From: Promethearchaeota archaeon
Lineage (GTDB): Archaea; Asgardarchaeota; Lokiarchaeia; Sigyniarchaeales; SOKP01
Assembly (NCBI GenBank): GCA_019058425.1
Contig: JAHPYZ010000038.1
Location: 1 to 43,167, forward strand
Reading direction: 5' to 3'
DNA: 43,167 nt
Part shown: positions 34,468 to 43,167 of the stretch, in pieces
How positions within the stretch are numbered: position 1 is the stretch's first letter
Layout of the letters: each line of letters begins with the position of its first letter
The notes under the pieces: model-generated
The model's database searches: none
Told to the model about the DNA's origin: nothing
The model's input: the letters and a program-made list of their open reading frames with translations, nothing else
Translations under genes and position numbers: made by a program

Positions 34468-35142
34468 ATGAATTTTGAGGAAAAAAGAAAAAGACTCGTT
34501 GAGAACCTAAAAAGTCGAGATATTTTAACAAAGCCTAATGTAATTAAGGCAATGTTAAATGTACCAAGACATAAATTTGTCCCAAAAGATGCCGAATCAA
34601 GTGCATATTTGGATTCTCCCCTCTCTATTGGTTTAGGACAGACCATTAGTGCTCCGCATATGAATGCTATGATGTGTGAATTCCTTGATCTAAAAGAAGG
34701 GGATAAAGTTTTAGAGATTGGAACTGGTTCAGGCTATCACGCTGCTTTGTGTGCAGAATTGGTAGCTCCAAAAAATACTAAAAATCCAGGGCATGTGTAT
34801 ACAATTGAACGCCATGAAAAATTGGCGCATAATGCTAAAATGAGTCTAAAAGAAACAGGATATGAGTATGATGTTACAGTAATTCATGGAGATGGAACAT
34901 TGGGATTCCCAAAAGAAGCACCTTATGATAAAATATTGGTTACAGCAGCTTCGCCTACAAAGATCCCTCTACCTCTGCGAGATCAATTAGTTGATGGTGG
35001 AATTCTTTGCATTCCTGCGGGATCGAAAAGTTTTAGCCAAAATTTATATGTAATCCAAAAAAGTGGAGATACCTTTGATTCTACTAAAATAACAGGAGTT
35101 CGGTTTGTCCCCCTTATAGGAAAATATGGATTTGAATCATAA
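34468..35142 (+). CDS. pcm: Protein-L-isoaspartate O-methyltransferase
   Basis: PCMT family of 224 residues, the usual size. Seen: an N-terminal helix with NVPRHKFVP (31-39), the PIMT signature GLGQTISAPHM (55-65), SAM motif I VLEIGTGSGYHAA (81-93), YTIERH and the motif DGTLGFP. It repairs isoaspartyl residues in aged proteins using SAM and is widespread in archaea. Co-transcription with the U32 gene is likely from the spacing. Nothing is missing. Confidence 0.95.
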   Translation: MNFEEKRKRLVENLKSRDILTKPNVIKAMLNVPRHKFVPKDAESSAYLDSPLSIGLGQTISAPHMNAMMCEFLDLKEGDKVLEIGTGSGYHAALCAELVAPKNTKNPGHVYTIERHEKLAHNAKMSLKETGYEYDVTVIHGDGTLGFPKEAPYDKILVTAASPTKIPLPLRDQLVDGGILCIPAGSKSFSQNLYVIQKSGDTFDSTKITGVRFVPLIGKYGFES

Positions 35143-35482
35143 AACTTTTTCATATTTAGAAAAGAAGAAATCGAACAATTTAACATAAAATTTTATAGTT
35201 TAAATTTCATTTCTGAAGTTTTTTACGCAGTTTTTCTTCCATTAACTTTTTTCGGGTATTTCGGACATATTGATTATTCTCAATACAAGTTTTCAGAGTT
35301 TTTTTGTTATAAATCCAGCCATTCCGCTTTCCATTTCCGTTCACTCCCATAAGTGTCAAAACCAACGTTAAATTTTATGTTTTCTAGATGTTATTAGGCT
35401 CTTAATATATTTAAAGATAGGGAAAATTGACAAATTCTACACGCATATCTACAAATGTGTATGAGAAGAAAAAGTATATATA
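35143..35482. other. 340-base gap holding one possible small gene and weak dyads
   Basis: Between pcm (plus) and the GH57 gene (minus, ending here). It contains the 49-codon minus-strand frame listed separately (35201-35350) and a short inverted repeat TACAC (35438-35442)/GTGTA (35457-35461). A TATA-like run (AGTATATATATT, about 35472-35483) lies at the GH57 3' end. Confidence 0.4.
35201..35350 (-). CDS. Possible 49-residue basic protein
   Basis: A clean minus-strand frame from ATG 35350 to TAA 35201. The product begins MGVNGNGKRNGWIYNKKTL and ends KLRKNFRNEI; it is rich in Lys, Arg and Asn, with no Cys pairs or membrane helix. The local G+C is higher than in flanking non-coding DNA, which favours coding. 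There is no clear ribosome-binding site and an in-frame stop lies about 30 bases upstream of the ATG. It could be a real small nucleic-acid-binding protein or the tail of a decayed gene. Confidence 0.35.
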
Positions 35483-37660
35483 TTAATAAATTTGTAGTTT
35501 AAAATGAAATTCTAAATTCTTGTTGAGCTTAAAAACAGGAGTAATATTGATTCCTTGGTAAATCTCTTTGTAGCCCTCATCTGTATAAGCATAGGCAATT
35601 ATTGGAAACTTATTGATTTTAATTGATTGATTTTTTCCTTGAATCTCAAATTCAAAGTTAAGATCGTATGATTCATCATAAGCTTTAAAATGCGAACCGA
35701 CATATTGAAATGGTTCTAATAATTCTAAGTTATTTTCCTGCCCAAAATCCACTTGCTTACTTTCCCATTTGAATTTATTTGTATCTCCATTGAAGAAAAA
35801 AGGAATATCAACAGCAATATTTAAATTATTAACAATTCGGTTGAGGATTTTTTCTTTTCCAGCGACTTCGTTGAAATTTATTCTTACTTTTGCTTCAATT
35901 TCATTACCTTCAATATAAATATCTTTTGTTATTCGTACGGGGTTTCTTTCATCAGTTTTAGGATCTTTTATACTTCCTATTCTTTCCATTTCTATAATTG
36001 CAGTTTTACCTTCTTTTTCATTACTAGTCACCCGATAACTTTCTTCAACAAAATCTCCAAACTCATAATACTGATCAGCATGAAGCTGTTCAAGTGTTAC
36101 ATCATCATGTAGGAATCTAAGACGTAAAAGAGATCTTCTAAATCGATCGACCAATACTTCTTCCGATTCAAGTTTCTTACTATCATGATAAGCTTCAGGC
36201 CATCTCGTTAATGTATTCAATAAATTATATGATTTAGGTTTATAATCTAACTCAAAGATTGTTCCGGCATCATCAGGATTAATGTAGATATTAAATAGGT
36301 CTGATTCAATTAAGTATTCTATTTTACTATCCTTATTAAAATCTGTTGGTGTTATGTTGATATAAGATCTTAGTTCTGGATTGATTAATGTATTTATCTC
36401 ATCAATTATCCTCTCAGCATTTATTAAATGTGTATATACTGAAAACCGTAAAAATTGCAGGTATACGCCTCCAAATAACCCATGCCAATAACAATCATTA
36501 CATTGAGCTTTATAAATCTCATCCCATGCATTATTAATTTTTTTCAATATCGAAGAAATTAGATCTTCATCATCAACTTTTAGGAGATTCTCTTCAATTA
36601 AAATTAGTTTATTCCTGACAAACAGCATTTTCTTATGCATATTATTAGATTCTGGATATTTTACAAGAAAATACCTCCAAAATCCACCTTTTAAAAATTG
36701 ATATATGTCTTTCTTTGCCTCATTTTCTCTCAGAGATTTTCTTATTATTTTAAAATTCTTACGGATCTTAGTTGGTAAAACCCATTCTTCCATTTTATCA
36801 TAACTTGCTGTGGGAAGGTATACTAAATCTTTTGCCGGAAATTTATCCATATATTCAGAAAGTGTTAGAGATTTAATCCATGTATTTTTTATTATTTGTT
36901 CAAAAAATGCGGGAATAAACGGTTTCCGTTCATCTCCTTCTTCATGCCCTTGTCCTTCTAAATAGCAAATTTGATGTGTAGTACCCCACACACCCATCTT
37001 TTCAGCATCAGATATGAACAAAACGCATCTATCACCTTCATTGTCCGCAGCATTCCTCAAATAATCAATTGACATATATGTAGGCTTCCAAGGAGTTAAA
37101 TACCTCAACTCTTCGTTAATAGGAAAGATACGTAAAGTTTTACCTTCATCCTCAGTTATATATGAGTAAAAAGTATCCTCTTCAGTAATTCCCGTGGAGC
37201 GAAAATGATTATCATCAACAATGACATATTTCAAACCAGTATCACTTAGGAATGAAGGATAATCTGGTTCCCATACTCTTTCTGATAACCAAGCACCTTT
37301 AACTTCTAGTCCAAATTCTTTTTTTATATAATTAGATAATTTTTTGATTTGTGCAATTTTATCACGATAGGGGATTATAGCAAATATGGGTTCGTAGAAA
37401 CCACCACCAATAATTTCTATTTGGCCTCTTTGAGCCATTATTTTAAGTTTCTCAATTATTTCAGGTTTATACTTTAAAAACCACTCTAATAAATTCCCTG
37501 AAAAATGAAGTGTAAATTTAATATCTTCAAATTGATACATATTTTCAATAAGTGGTTTATATGCTTTCTGATAGCAGTCTTCTATTACCCATGAGAAATT
37601 TCCTTCTGGTTGGTGGAAATGATACACCATAGGAAAACAAACACTTATTTCTTTATCCAT
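35483..37660 (-). CDS. GH57 glycoside hydrolase (4-alpha-glucanotransferase/alpha-amylase type)
   Basis: 725 residues, near the usual size for GH57 4-alpha-glucanotransferases. Conserved regions: HFHQPEG (14-20), GGGFYEPIF (85-93), GAWLSERVWEP (122-132) with probable nucleophile E127, and FISDAEKMGVWG (215-226) with probable acid/base D218. The C-terminal ~300 residues are the beta-sandwich domain seen in the amylase/glucanotransferase subgroup. It acts on alpha-1,4-glucans in the cytoplasm (no signal peptide). A strong ribosome-binding site (GGAGGT, 7 bases upstream) fixes the ATG at 37660. A maltokinase-like gene at the window end suggests a glycogen/maltose theme nearby. Confidence 0.92.
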   Translation of the reverse strand: MDKEISVCFPMVYHFHQPEGNFSWVIEDCYQKAYKPLIENMYQFEDIKFTLHFSGNLLEWFLKYKPEIIEKLKIMAQRGQIEIIGGGFYEPIFAIIPYRDKIAQIKKLSNYIKKEFGLEVKGAWLSERVWEPDYPSFLSDTGLKYVIVDDNHFRSTGITEEDTFYSYITEDEGKTLRIFPINEELRYLTPWKPTYMSIDYLRNAADNEGDRCVLFISDAEKMGVWGTTHQICYLEGQGHEEGDERKPFIPAFFEQIIKNTWIKSLTLSEYMDKFPAKDLVYLPTASYDKMEEWVLPTKIRKNFKIIRKSLRENEAKKDIYQFLKGGFWRYFLVKYPESNNMHKKMLFVRNKLILIEENLLKVDDEDLISSILKKINNAWDEIYKAQCNDCYWHGLFGGVYLQFLRFSVYTHLINAERIIDEINTLINPELRSYINITPTDFNKDSKIEYLIESDLFNIYINPDDAGTIFELDYKPKSYNLLNTLTRWPEAYHDSKKLESEEVLVDRFRRSLLRLRFLHDDVTLEQLHADQYYEFGDFVEESYRVTSNEKEGKTAIIEMERIGSIKDPKTDERNPVRITKDIYIEGNEIEAKVRINFNEVAGKEKILNRIVNNLNIAVDIPFFFNGDTNKFKWESKQVDFGQENNLELLEPFQYVGSHFKAYDESYDLNFEFEIQGKNQSIKINKFPIIAYAYTDEGYKEIYQGINITPVFKLNKNLEFHFKLQIY

Positions 37661-38125
37661 TCAGTTTACCTCCATTAGAAGATTAATAATATAAATATTT
37701 TGAGCAATATTTGAGCTTTTTAGATATTAATAATTTTAAATTCCTTAAAGATTAGAATTTAAAAATATAAAGAATTAAATATTTAAAAAAGAATCTAATT
37801 CTAATTGTGTATTATTCTTTTCTTCGGATTTCAGATTTTCAAACTTGAAATATTCATTAAAATCTTTTCTAATTAGTTCCTAACTTCTATAATGTAAAAA
37901 TAAGGCTTATTGGTAAAATTATTCGCTTTTAAATCCATGGAATATTCCATTTCAGTTCCAAGTTTTGATATATAGGCAATTTCATTAGAGACTTTTACTA
38001 ATCGATGTGTTTGAAAATAAAGTTATTTGATTTTATTGTCAAAGGTAACTTAAATATTAATAAACCTTAATTATTAAATTGCATTAACTAAATTAAAACG
38101 TTCAAAAAACTATTAGAATTTATAA
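37661..38125. other. 465-base gap with a decayed gene and the MarR promoter
   Basis: The gap lies between the divergent GH57 and MarR genes. It contains the minus-strand gene remnant at 37775-38022. Nearer MarR are AT-rich promoter-like sequences (TTAAATATTAATAAACC, about 38050-38066). No further gene seen. Confidence 0.4.
37775..38022 (-). pseudogene. Remnant of a decayed gene, two frames
   Basis: On the minus strand 49 codons (38022 down to stop 37873) read like real protein: HRLVKVSNEIAYISKLGTEM, then MEYSMDLKANNFTNKPYFYI and IEVRN. Reading continues in a shifted frame as LIRKDFNEYFKFENLKSEEK and ends at TAA 37775. No start codon precedes the first part; a stop lies at 38023-38025. A missing 5' end plus one frameshift near 37875-37885 would explain this. 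The original family is not recognised. Chance open frames of this quality in AT-rich DNA are possible but less likely. Confidence 0.45.
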
Positions 38126-38581
38126 ATGGAGCCCGATATTTCAGAAACTATAAAAAACTGGATTAAATTAACTTTATCTAAATCAATTTATAATATTTTA
38201 AAGTTCTCGAAAGAAAGTGAGGTATCTATGCCTCAGATAGGTGCTCTCATACGAATATATCGTAAAGGCAATTGTAATGTATCAATTATTGGTACAGACT
38301 TAGGTATTTCGAGTGCTGGAGCAAGTCAATTACTGCATCGTATGGTTCAATTAGAATTGATAGAAAGAACAGAAGATCCTAATGATCGACGAATTAAAAA
38401 ACTAAATTTAACTCAAAAAGGACTTGAATTTCTTAATGAATGTTTTCAAACCAGTTATAAATGGTTTGAAGATTTTGTGTTTACGTTGACTGATGATGAA
38501 AAGAGAGATATAATAACTGTACTAAATAGATTGATAAATAAGATTAGTATAAATAATGGTAAGTCTGATTTAGAGAAATAA
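38126..38581 (+). CDS. MarR-family transcriptional regulator
   Basis: A winged-helix regulator of 151 residues: VSIIGTDLGISSAGASQLLH as helix-turn-helix, MVQLELIERTEDPNDRRIKK as wing (the DxRxxx/ DRR motif), LTQKGLEFLNE after it. It is followed 50 bases later by the two ABC exporter genes, so it is very likely a ligand-responsive repressor of that operon. The operator is probably in the AT-rich region before 38126, but I could not pick out a convincing palindrome. Confidence 0.92.
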   Translation: MEPDISETIKNWIKLTLSKSIYNILKFSKESEVSMPQIGALIRIYRKGNCNVSIIGTDLGISSAGASQLLHRMVQLELIERTEDPNDRRIKKLNLTQKGLEFLNECFQTSYKWFEDFVFTLTDDEKRDIITVLNRLINKISINNGKSDLEK

Positions 38582-38631
38582 TTAAGTTTTTTTTTGAATA
38601 ATAAATCAAAAATTTTGAAGATAATGAAATT

Positions 38632-40848
38632 ATGAATAGGACATTCAAATATACAAAACCTTACCTACCGATGATAATAGGAGCAATTATACTATTATAT
38701 GTCCAAGCTAATGTTAATTTAGCATTACCAGATTATTTGTCCAAAATTGTTAATGTTGGAATCCAACAAGGAGGAATTGAGGACAAAGTACCAGCAGCAA
38801 TTACTCAAAAAGAAATGAATAGGACATTACTTTTCATAACTAATCCAGGTGATCAAGCGGAAGTACTTGATCAATACACGCTTTATAGCAATAACTCTGA
38901 TAAATATGATTATTATGTTAAATTATATCCGGTTATTAGTAGCGAACCATTATATGTTCTTAACAGTCTCACTAAATCAGAGATCGATCAATTAAGATCA
39001 CTAATAACAAAACCGATTATAATTGTATTTTTTGTTAAACAAATGATGGAAGATCCAGATTTAGCAACTATAATGGGTTTTCCTCCTAATACTCATTTAT
39101 TTCTTTATTTAGAAAGCTTGCCTGAGACTACTAGAAATCTAATAATTGAAGGGTTATATGAACAATTTAATTCTTTTGATGACACTATGTTGGATCAAGC
39201 GGTTGTACAGGGAATAAGATCAGAATATGAAGTTCTTGGTATGAATATGGACACGATTCAGATGAATTATATATGGCGAATCGGCGGCTTAATGTTATTA
39301 ATGACATTAATTTCAGTGTTTTGTATTATCGGAGTGAGTTATTTAGCTTCTAAAACCGCTACTGGAATGGCTCGTGATATTCGAGAGGATCTGTTCACAA
39401 AAATTGAAAATTTTACAAATATCGAGTTTGATAAGTTTTCTACGGCGTCCTTAATAACCCGTTCAACTAATGATATTACCCAAATTCAAATGATAATTAT
39501 TATGTTGATAAGTATTGTATTTTATGCTCCAATATTGGGTGTTGGAGGTATTATTCACGCGATGTCCTCAGCCCCATCAATGTGGTGGATTGTAGCTGTT
39601 GCTGTTGCAACACTAATTTCTATAATAGTTATTGTCTTTATAGTTGCTTTACCCAAATTTAAAATAATTCAAAAATTAATTGACAGACTTAACCTTATTT
39701 CACGTGAAAATTTAACAGGTATGATGGTAATTAGGGGTTTTAATAAACAAAAATTTGAAGAAGAACGTTTTGATAAGGCTAATCTTGATCTAACGAAAAA
39801 TAGTTTGTTTGTAAATAAGGTAATGGTCATATTAATGCCATTCATGATGTTTATAATGAATGGCAGTATGGTTTTAATTATATGGGTTGGATCCCATGAT
39901 GTCGCAGAGGGATTATTGCAAATTGGAAACATGATGGCATTTATACAATATGCTATGCAAATTGTAATGTCATTTTTGATGATTTCGATAATGTTCATCC
40001 TTCTGCCACGAGCTAGTGTGTCAATAAAAAGAATAGGTGAAGTATTAGATACTGAACCATCTATTATAGATTCCCAAGATTTACGCTTGTTTAAAGACCC
40101 ATTCGACGCTACAATTGAGTTTCGTAATGTATCATTTAAGTATCCAGGTGCTGAAGAGAATGTTTTACATAAAATTAACTTCATGGCACGTCCAGGTGAG
40201 ACGACAGCGCTTATAGGTGCAACCGGATCTGGAAAATCCACACTTGTAAACTTGATACTCCGATTTTATGATATTTCTTCTGGATCAATCTTAATCGATG
40301 GCTTGGACATTCGAGAAGTTTCTCAGCATGATTTACGAGAAAAAATTGGGTACGTTCCTCAGAAAAGTTCCTTATTCTCAGGAACCATTTCAAGTAATTT
40401 ATATTATGCGAATGAAAATGCTGAAGATACAGTTATACAATCTGCAATTGAAATTTCGCAAGCATCCGAATTTGTAAATGCTAAGTCTGAAGGTTTGAAG
40501 ACCAAAATCGCACAAGGCGGTATGAATGTATCTGGTGGACAAAAGCAGAGATTATCCGTAGCACGAGCACTTGTTAAACAATCTCCAATATATATATTAG
40601 ATGATAGTTTTTCTGCTTTAGATTTTAAAACTGACAGAGAATTGCGTAAGGCATTCAAAGAAAATTTAGAAGATATCACGTTAATAATTGTGACTCAAAG
40701 GGTTTCCACCATTATGGACGCAGAACAGATAATTGTGCTCGATAAAGGTAAAATTGTAGGTAAAGGTACACACATTGAGCTGTTGAACACTTGTGAAACA
40801 TATAAAGAAATTGCTTTGTCTCAACATACAATGGAGGAATTAATATGA
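38632..40848 (+). CDS. ABC exporter subunit A (degenerate ATPase site), heterodimeric type
   Basis: A type IV half-exporter of 738 residues. TM1 (~12-30) is followed by an unusually long extracytoplasmic insertion of roughly 160-170 residues (about 42-205), then the remaining five helices and the nucleotide-binding domain: Walker A GATGSGKST (529-537), Q-loop YVPQKSS, intact signature VSGGQ (633-637), Walker B YILDD with D658 where Glu is catalytic, and Q689 in the H-loop (VTQR instead of the usual His). These changes mark the non-catalytic partner of heterodimeric exporters such as TM287/288. The stop overlaps the start of subunit B by 4 bases (ATGA). Confidence 0.93.
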   Translation: MNRTFKYTKPYLPMIIGAIILLYVQANVNLALPDYLSKIVNVGIQQGGIEDKVPAAITQKEMNRTLLFITNPGDQAEVLDQYTLYSNNSDKYDYYVKLYPVISSEPLYVLNSLTKSEIDQLRSLITKPIIIVFFVKQMMEDPDLATIMGFPPNTHLFLYLESLPETTRNLIIEGLYEQFNSFDDTMLDQAVVQGIRSEYEVLGMNMDTIQMNYIWRIGGLMLLMTLISVFCIIGVSYLASKTATGMARDIREDLFTKIENFTNIEFDKFSTASLITRSTNDITQIQMIIIMLISIVFYAPILGVGGIIHAMSSAPSMWWIVAVAVATLISIIVIVFIVALPKFKIIQKLIDRLNLISRENLTGMMVIRGFNKQKFEEERFDKANLDLTKNSLFVNKVMVILMPFMMFIMNGSMVLIIWVGSHDVAEGLLQIGNMMAFIQYAMQIVMSFLMISIMFILLPRASVSIKRIGEVLDTEPSIIDSQDLRLFKDPFDATIEFRNVSFKYPGAEENVLHKINFMARPGETTALIGATGSGKSTLVNLILRFYDISSGSILIDGLDIREVSQHDLREKIGYVPQKSSLFSGTISSNLYYANENAEDTVIQSAIEISQASEFVNAKSEGLKTKIAQGGMNVSGGQKQRLSVARALVKQSPIYILDDSFSALDFKTDRELRKAFKENLEDITLIIVTQRVSTIMDAEQIIVLDKGKIVGKGTHIELLNTCETYKEIALSQHTMEELI

Positions 40849-42689
40849 TGCAAAGACGGTCCCAAGGAGGTCCAATGGGTAGAGGTCGAATGGCCATGAT
40901 GAAGGGGGATAAACCGAAAGATTTTAGAGGAACAATTCGAAAATTACTTGATTATATGGGAAAGTATAAAAAAGCGGTACTAATTGTAATCATTTTTGCT
41001 ATAGCTTCCACGATAGCCACCATTTTTGGTCCGAAGATATTAGGTATGGCAACTACAGAATTATTTGAAGGTATCATAGCTCAATTAAGCGGTACAGGTT
41101 CAATTGATTTTGAATATATTGGATTTATTATTCTTTTAACAATTGGGTTATATGTACTTTCTGCGATGTTCAGTTTTATACAAGGTTGGTTAATGGCGAA
41201 AGTTTCCGCAGATACATCTTATCGCTTAAGGAAGGATATTTCCAAAAAGATTAACAAATTACCTCTTAAATATTTCGATAAAAAAACGCACGGTGAAGTA
41301 CTTGCGCACGTAACTAATGATGTAGATGTAATAAACCAGACTCTAAGCCAAAGCCTTACCCAAATAATTACATCTGTTGTTACTGTAATTGGAGTTCTCA
41401 TAATGATGTTATATATCAGTTGGTTTCTGACACTCTTTGCGATGCTTATTATCCCAATCTCATTACTTACAGTGAGTATAATTGCAAAAAGGTCTCAAAA
41501 GTACTTCAAACAACAACAACAATATTTAGGACATGTAAATGGACATGTAGAAGAGATGTTTAGTGGACATGTTGTAATGAAAGCTTTTAACGGGGAAGAA
41601 AAAAGTATTAAAAAATTTACTAAGTATAATAATACACTTTACAAATCTGCTTGGAAAGCAAGTTTTTTTTCTGGTTTACTGATGCCATTGATGTTTTTTA
41701 TTGGGAATTTAGGATATGTTGCAATATGTATATTAGGTAGTTGGCTTGTTATACAAAGTACTATATCTATTGGTGACATTCAAGCGTTTATCCAATATAT
41801 ACGTTCATTTACACAACCCATGACTCAACTTGCAAATATCTCTAATACACTTCAACAAACTATTGCTGCCGCAGAAAGAGTCTTTAAATTCCTTGAGGAG
41901 GAAGAAGAAATTCAAGAAACGCCAAAACCTATTAAAATTCAAGATAGGAATACATACCAAGTTGAATTTAGAGATGTGCATTTTGGATATGACCCAAACA
42001 AAATTGTGATCCATAAATTTTCTGCATTTGCAGAAGCTGGTAAAAAAATAGCAATTGTTGGTCCGACAGGGGCAGGAAAAACAACAATTGTTAAACTTCT
42101 CATGCGTTTTTATGATATACTTGATGGTGCTATTTTAATTGATGGCCAAAATATTAGAAATTTCACTCGAAAAGATCTACGCAAATTATATGCTATGGTT
42201 CTGCAAGATACGTGGCTTTTTAATGGGACAATAATGGAAAATATTCGATATGGACGTATTGATGTAACTGATGAAGAAGTAATTGTAGCTGCAAAAGCCG
42301 CATATGTAGATAACTTTGTTCATTCATTACCTAATGACTATAATATGATTATTAACGAACAAATTACTAACATATCTCAAGGTCAAATGCAGCTTCTAAC
42401 AATTGCTCGTGCTGTTTTAGCAGATCCTAAAATTCTTATTCTTGATGAGGCTACTAGTTCCGTAGATACCCGAACTGAGATATTGATACAAAATGCAATG
42501 GATAAATTAATGGTAAACCGTACTAGTTTTATTATAGCTCATAGATTATCAACGATCCACAATGCAGACCTTATTCTCGTAATGGATGAAGGAAATATAG
42601 TTGAACAAGGTACTCATGAAGAATTAATCGCAAAGAATGGATTTTACGCAGACATCTATAATAGTCAATTTTTAAGTATAAAAAGATAA
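40845..42689 (+). CDS. ABC exporter subunit B (catalytic Walker B, degenerate signature)
   Basis: Half-exporter of 614 residues with six helices (~42-325) and an NBD: Walker A GPTGAGKTT (406-414), Q-loop MVLQDTW, signature degenerate as ISQGQ (510-514), Walker B ILDEA with catalytic E535, and H566 in the H-loop. Its intact Walker B and H-loop pair with the intact signature of subunit A to make one working site, while its altered signature pairs with the altered site of A. This is the known asymmetry of heterodimeric multidrug exporters. The N-terminus is Arg/Gly/Met-rich (RRSQGGPMGRGRMAMMKG). Translation is probably coupled to subunit A through the ATGA overlap. Confidence 0.93.
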   Translation: MMQRRSQGGPMGRGRMAMMKGDKPKDFRGTIRKLLDYMGKYKKAVLIVIIFAIASTIATIFGPKILGMATTELFEGIIAQLSGTGSIDFEYIGFIILLTIGLYVLSAMFSFIQGWLMAKVSADTSYRLRKDISKKINKLPLKYFDKKTHGEVLAHVTNDVDVINQTLSQSLTQIITSVVTVIGVLIMMLYISWFLTLFAMLIIPISLLTVSIIAKRSQKYFKQQQQYLGHVNGHVEEMFSGHVVMKAFNGEEKSIKKFTKYNNTLYKSAWKASFFSGLLMPLMFFIGNLGYVAICILGSWLVIQSTISIGDIQAFIQYIRSFTQPMTQLANISNTLQQTIAAAERVFKFLEEEEEIQETPKPIKIQDRNTYQVEFRDVHFGYDPNKIVIHKFSAFAEAGKKIAIVGPTGAGKTTIVKLLMRFYDILDGAILIDGQNIRNFTRKDLRKLYAMVLQDTWLFNGTIMENIRYGRIDVTDEEVIVAAKAAYVDNFVHSLPNDYNMIINEQITNISQGQMQLLTIARAVLADPKILILDEATSSVDTRTEILIQNAMDKLMVNRTSFIIAHRLSTIHNADLILVMDEGNIVEQGTHEELIAKNGFYADIYNSQFLSIKR

Positions 42690-42996
42690 AAGATCTTCGC
42701 AAAGAATTAAGGCAAGATCATTTCAGTATTTTAAACGAAAATGGGCTATATGTGAATATAGCTCATATTGTTAATCTGACCATGAAATTTATAGTCGAAA
42801 AATGCAAAAATTTCTTAAAAGTTTCGAAAAAGAGTATGAAAAGCTCTTAATAGATAAGATTACTGATGCACAACTTTTTAAACCTATTAATTAACTTGTG
42901 AATAAAATGTTTTAACTAAGTTTCAATGAATTGAAAAATATAATAGTTTTTGAAAATTAATTATTATATCAATTTGACATAGAATAATTGATTTAT
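42690..42996. other. 307-base gap with possible small-gene remnants
   Basis: After the ABC operon a frame reads DLRKELRQDHFSILNENGLY and on to KCKNFLK, without an ATG in its first part. A second frame starting at ATG 42802 continues similar content, MQKFLKSFEKEYEKLLIDKI ... FKPIN, to TAA 42892-42894. The two overlap at the KNFLK/QKFLK point, as if one short protein had suffered a frameshift. The 30-residue frame could also be a true small protein. The promoter of the following gene (TTATTATATC, about 42961-42970) is here too. Confidence 0.3.
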
Positions 42997-43167
42997 ATGT
43001 TTAATTATTTTGATAAGAATGTGATCCAAGGAATATGTAATTCGAATGAGTTTAAGGGATGGTTGCTCTCAAGAAGATGGTTTGGAGATAAATCAGCTCT
43101 CTCAAATTTAGAATTTGATGTGCTGATACAATATTTTGAAACGATCGCGGAAAGAATTTTCCTAACA
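42997..43167 (+). CDS. Maltokinase-like protein, N-terminal fragment cut by window edge
   Basis: 57 codons are present before the window ends. The product contains WLLSRRWFGDKS (22-33), closely matching the RWFxGK motif of the N-terminal cap of maltokinase and of trehalose synthase-maltokinase fusions, followed by a predicted beta strand and helix (LSNLEFDVLIQYFETIAERI). Maltokinases phosphorylate maltose to maltose-1-phosphate. The ATG at 42997 is the first in frame. The GH57 glucanotransferase nearby supports an alpha-glucan or trehalose theme. The call rests on the short cap motif only. Confidence 0.55.
   Translation, partial: MFNYFDKNVIQGICNSNEFKGWLLSRRWFGDKSALSNLEFDVLIQYFETIAERIFLT

Noticed and set aside
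1-43167. CRISPR array, insertion sequence or prophage
   Set aside because: I saw no regularly spaced direct repeats, transposase or integrase motifs, or phage structural genes while reading both strands.

Overview
The window is AT-rich (roughly 70% A+T by eye), densely coded DNA from an archaeon, most likely an Asgard archaeon of the Lokiarchaeia type. The main pointers are a gelsolin-like domain protein (about 15.5-16.4 kb), a membrane receptor with an apparent roadblock/longin-like cytoplasmic tail (20.6-22.9 kb), TATA-like promoters, Shine-Dalgarno sites inside operons, and a ribbon-helix-helix/HisKA/receiver signalling gene. Many other genes look bacterial (cold-shock protein, MCP, PAS histidine kinase, MFS and ABC exporters, sulfatases). 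No rRNA, convincing tRNA, CRISPR array or insertion sequence was recognised. The lineage call is inference.

Layout. 0-2.3 kb: a GC-rich edge of unknown origin, then a solitary Eco57I/TaqI-like adenine methyltransferase. 2.4-7.5 kb: a signalling block with an MCP-like protein, an RHH-HisKA-receiver gene interrupted by an in-frame TAA, and a convergent four-PAS histidine kinase that shares its N-terminal membrane module with the MCP. 7.7-14.7 kb: a protein of unknown function, two MFS transporters, an ICMT-like methyltransferase, a cold-shock protein with a start-codon-covering hairpin, a beta-CASP RNase J-like hydrolase, a GNAT and a cupin. 14.9-16.4 kb: a coiled-coil zinc-finger protein divergent from the gelsolin-domain gene.

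16.4-19.9 kb is the highlight, a probable mercury-methylation-type locus. Reading along the minus strand it contains an iron-sulfur flavoprotein, a 28-residue Cys-rich peptide, an HgcA-like corrinoid membrane protein fused to an N-terminal SAM methyltransferase, and an HgcB-like ferredoxin. It faces a divergently transcribed ArsR-family thiol sensor across an intergenic region where a palindrome sits between two TATA-like boxes. The Cys-rich sensor, peptide, ferredoxin and flavoprotein fit chemistry with a thiophilic metal or metalloid.

20-30.5 kb: a duplicated-unit membrane protein, the receptor, and a minus-strand operon (membrane protein, saccharopine-dehydrogenase-like reductase, two tandem sulfatases, GPH symporter) that suggests uptake and desulfation of a sulfated saccharide. 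An AlkZ-like winged-helix protein lies upstream of it. 30.6-35.1 kb: a surface alkaline phosphatase, a second iron-sulfur flavoprotein, a TIGR04076-like protein, a U32 protein and PCMT. 35.2-43.2 kb: a GH57 enzyme, a decayed gene remnant, a MarR-controlled heterodimeric ABC exporter, and the start of a maltokinase-like gene cut by the window edge.
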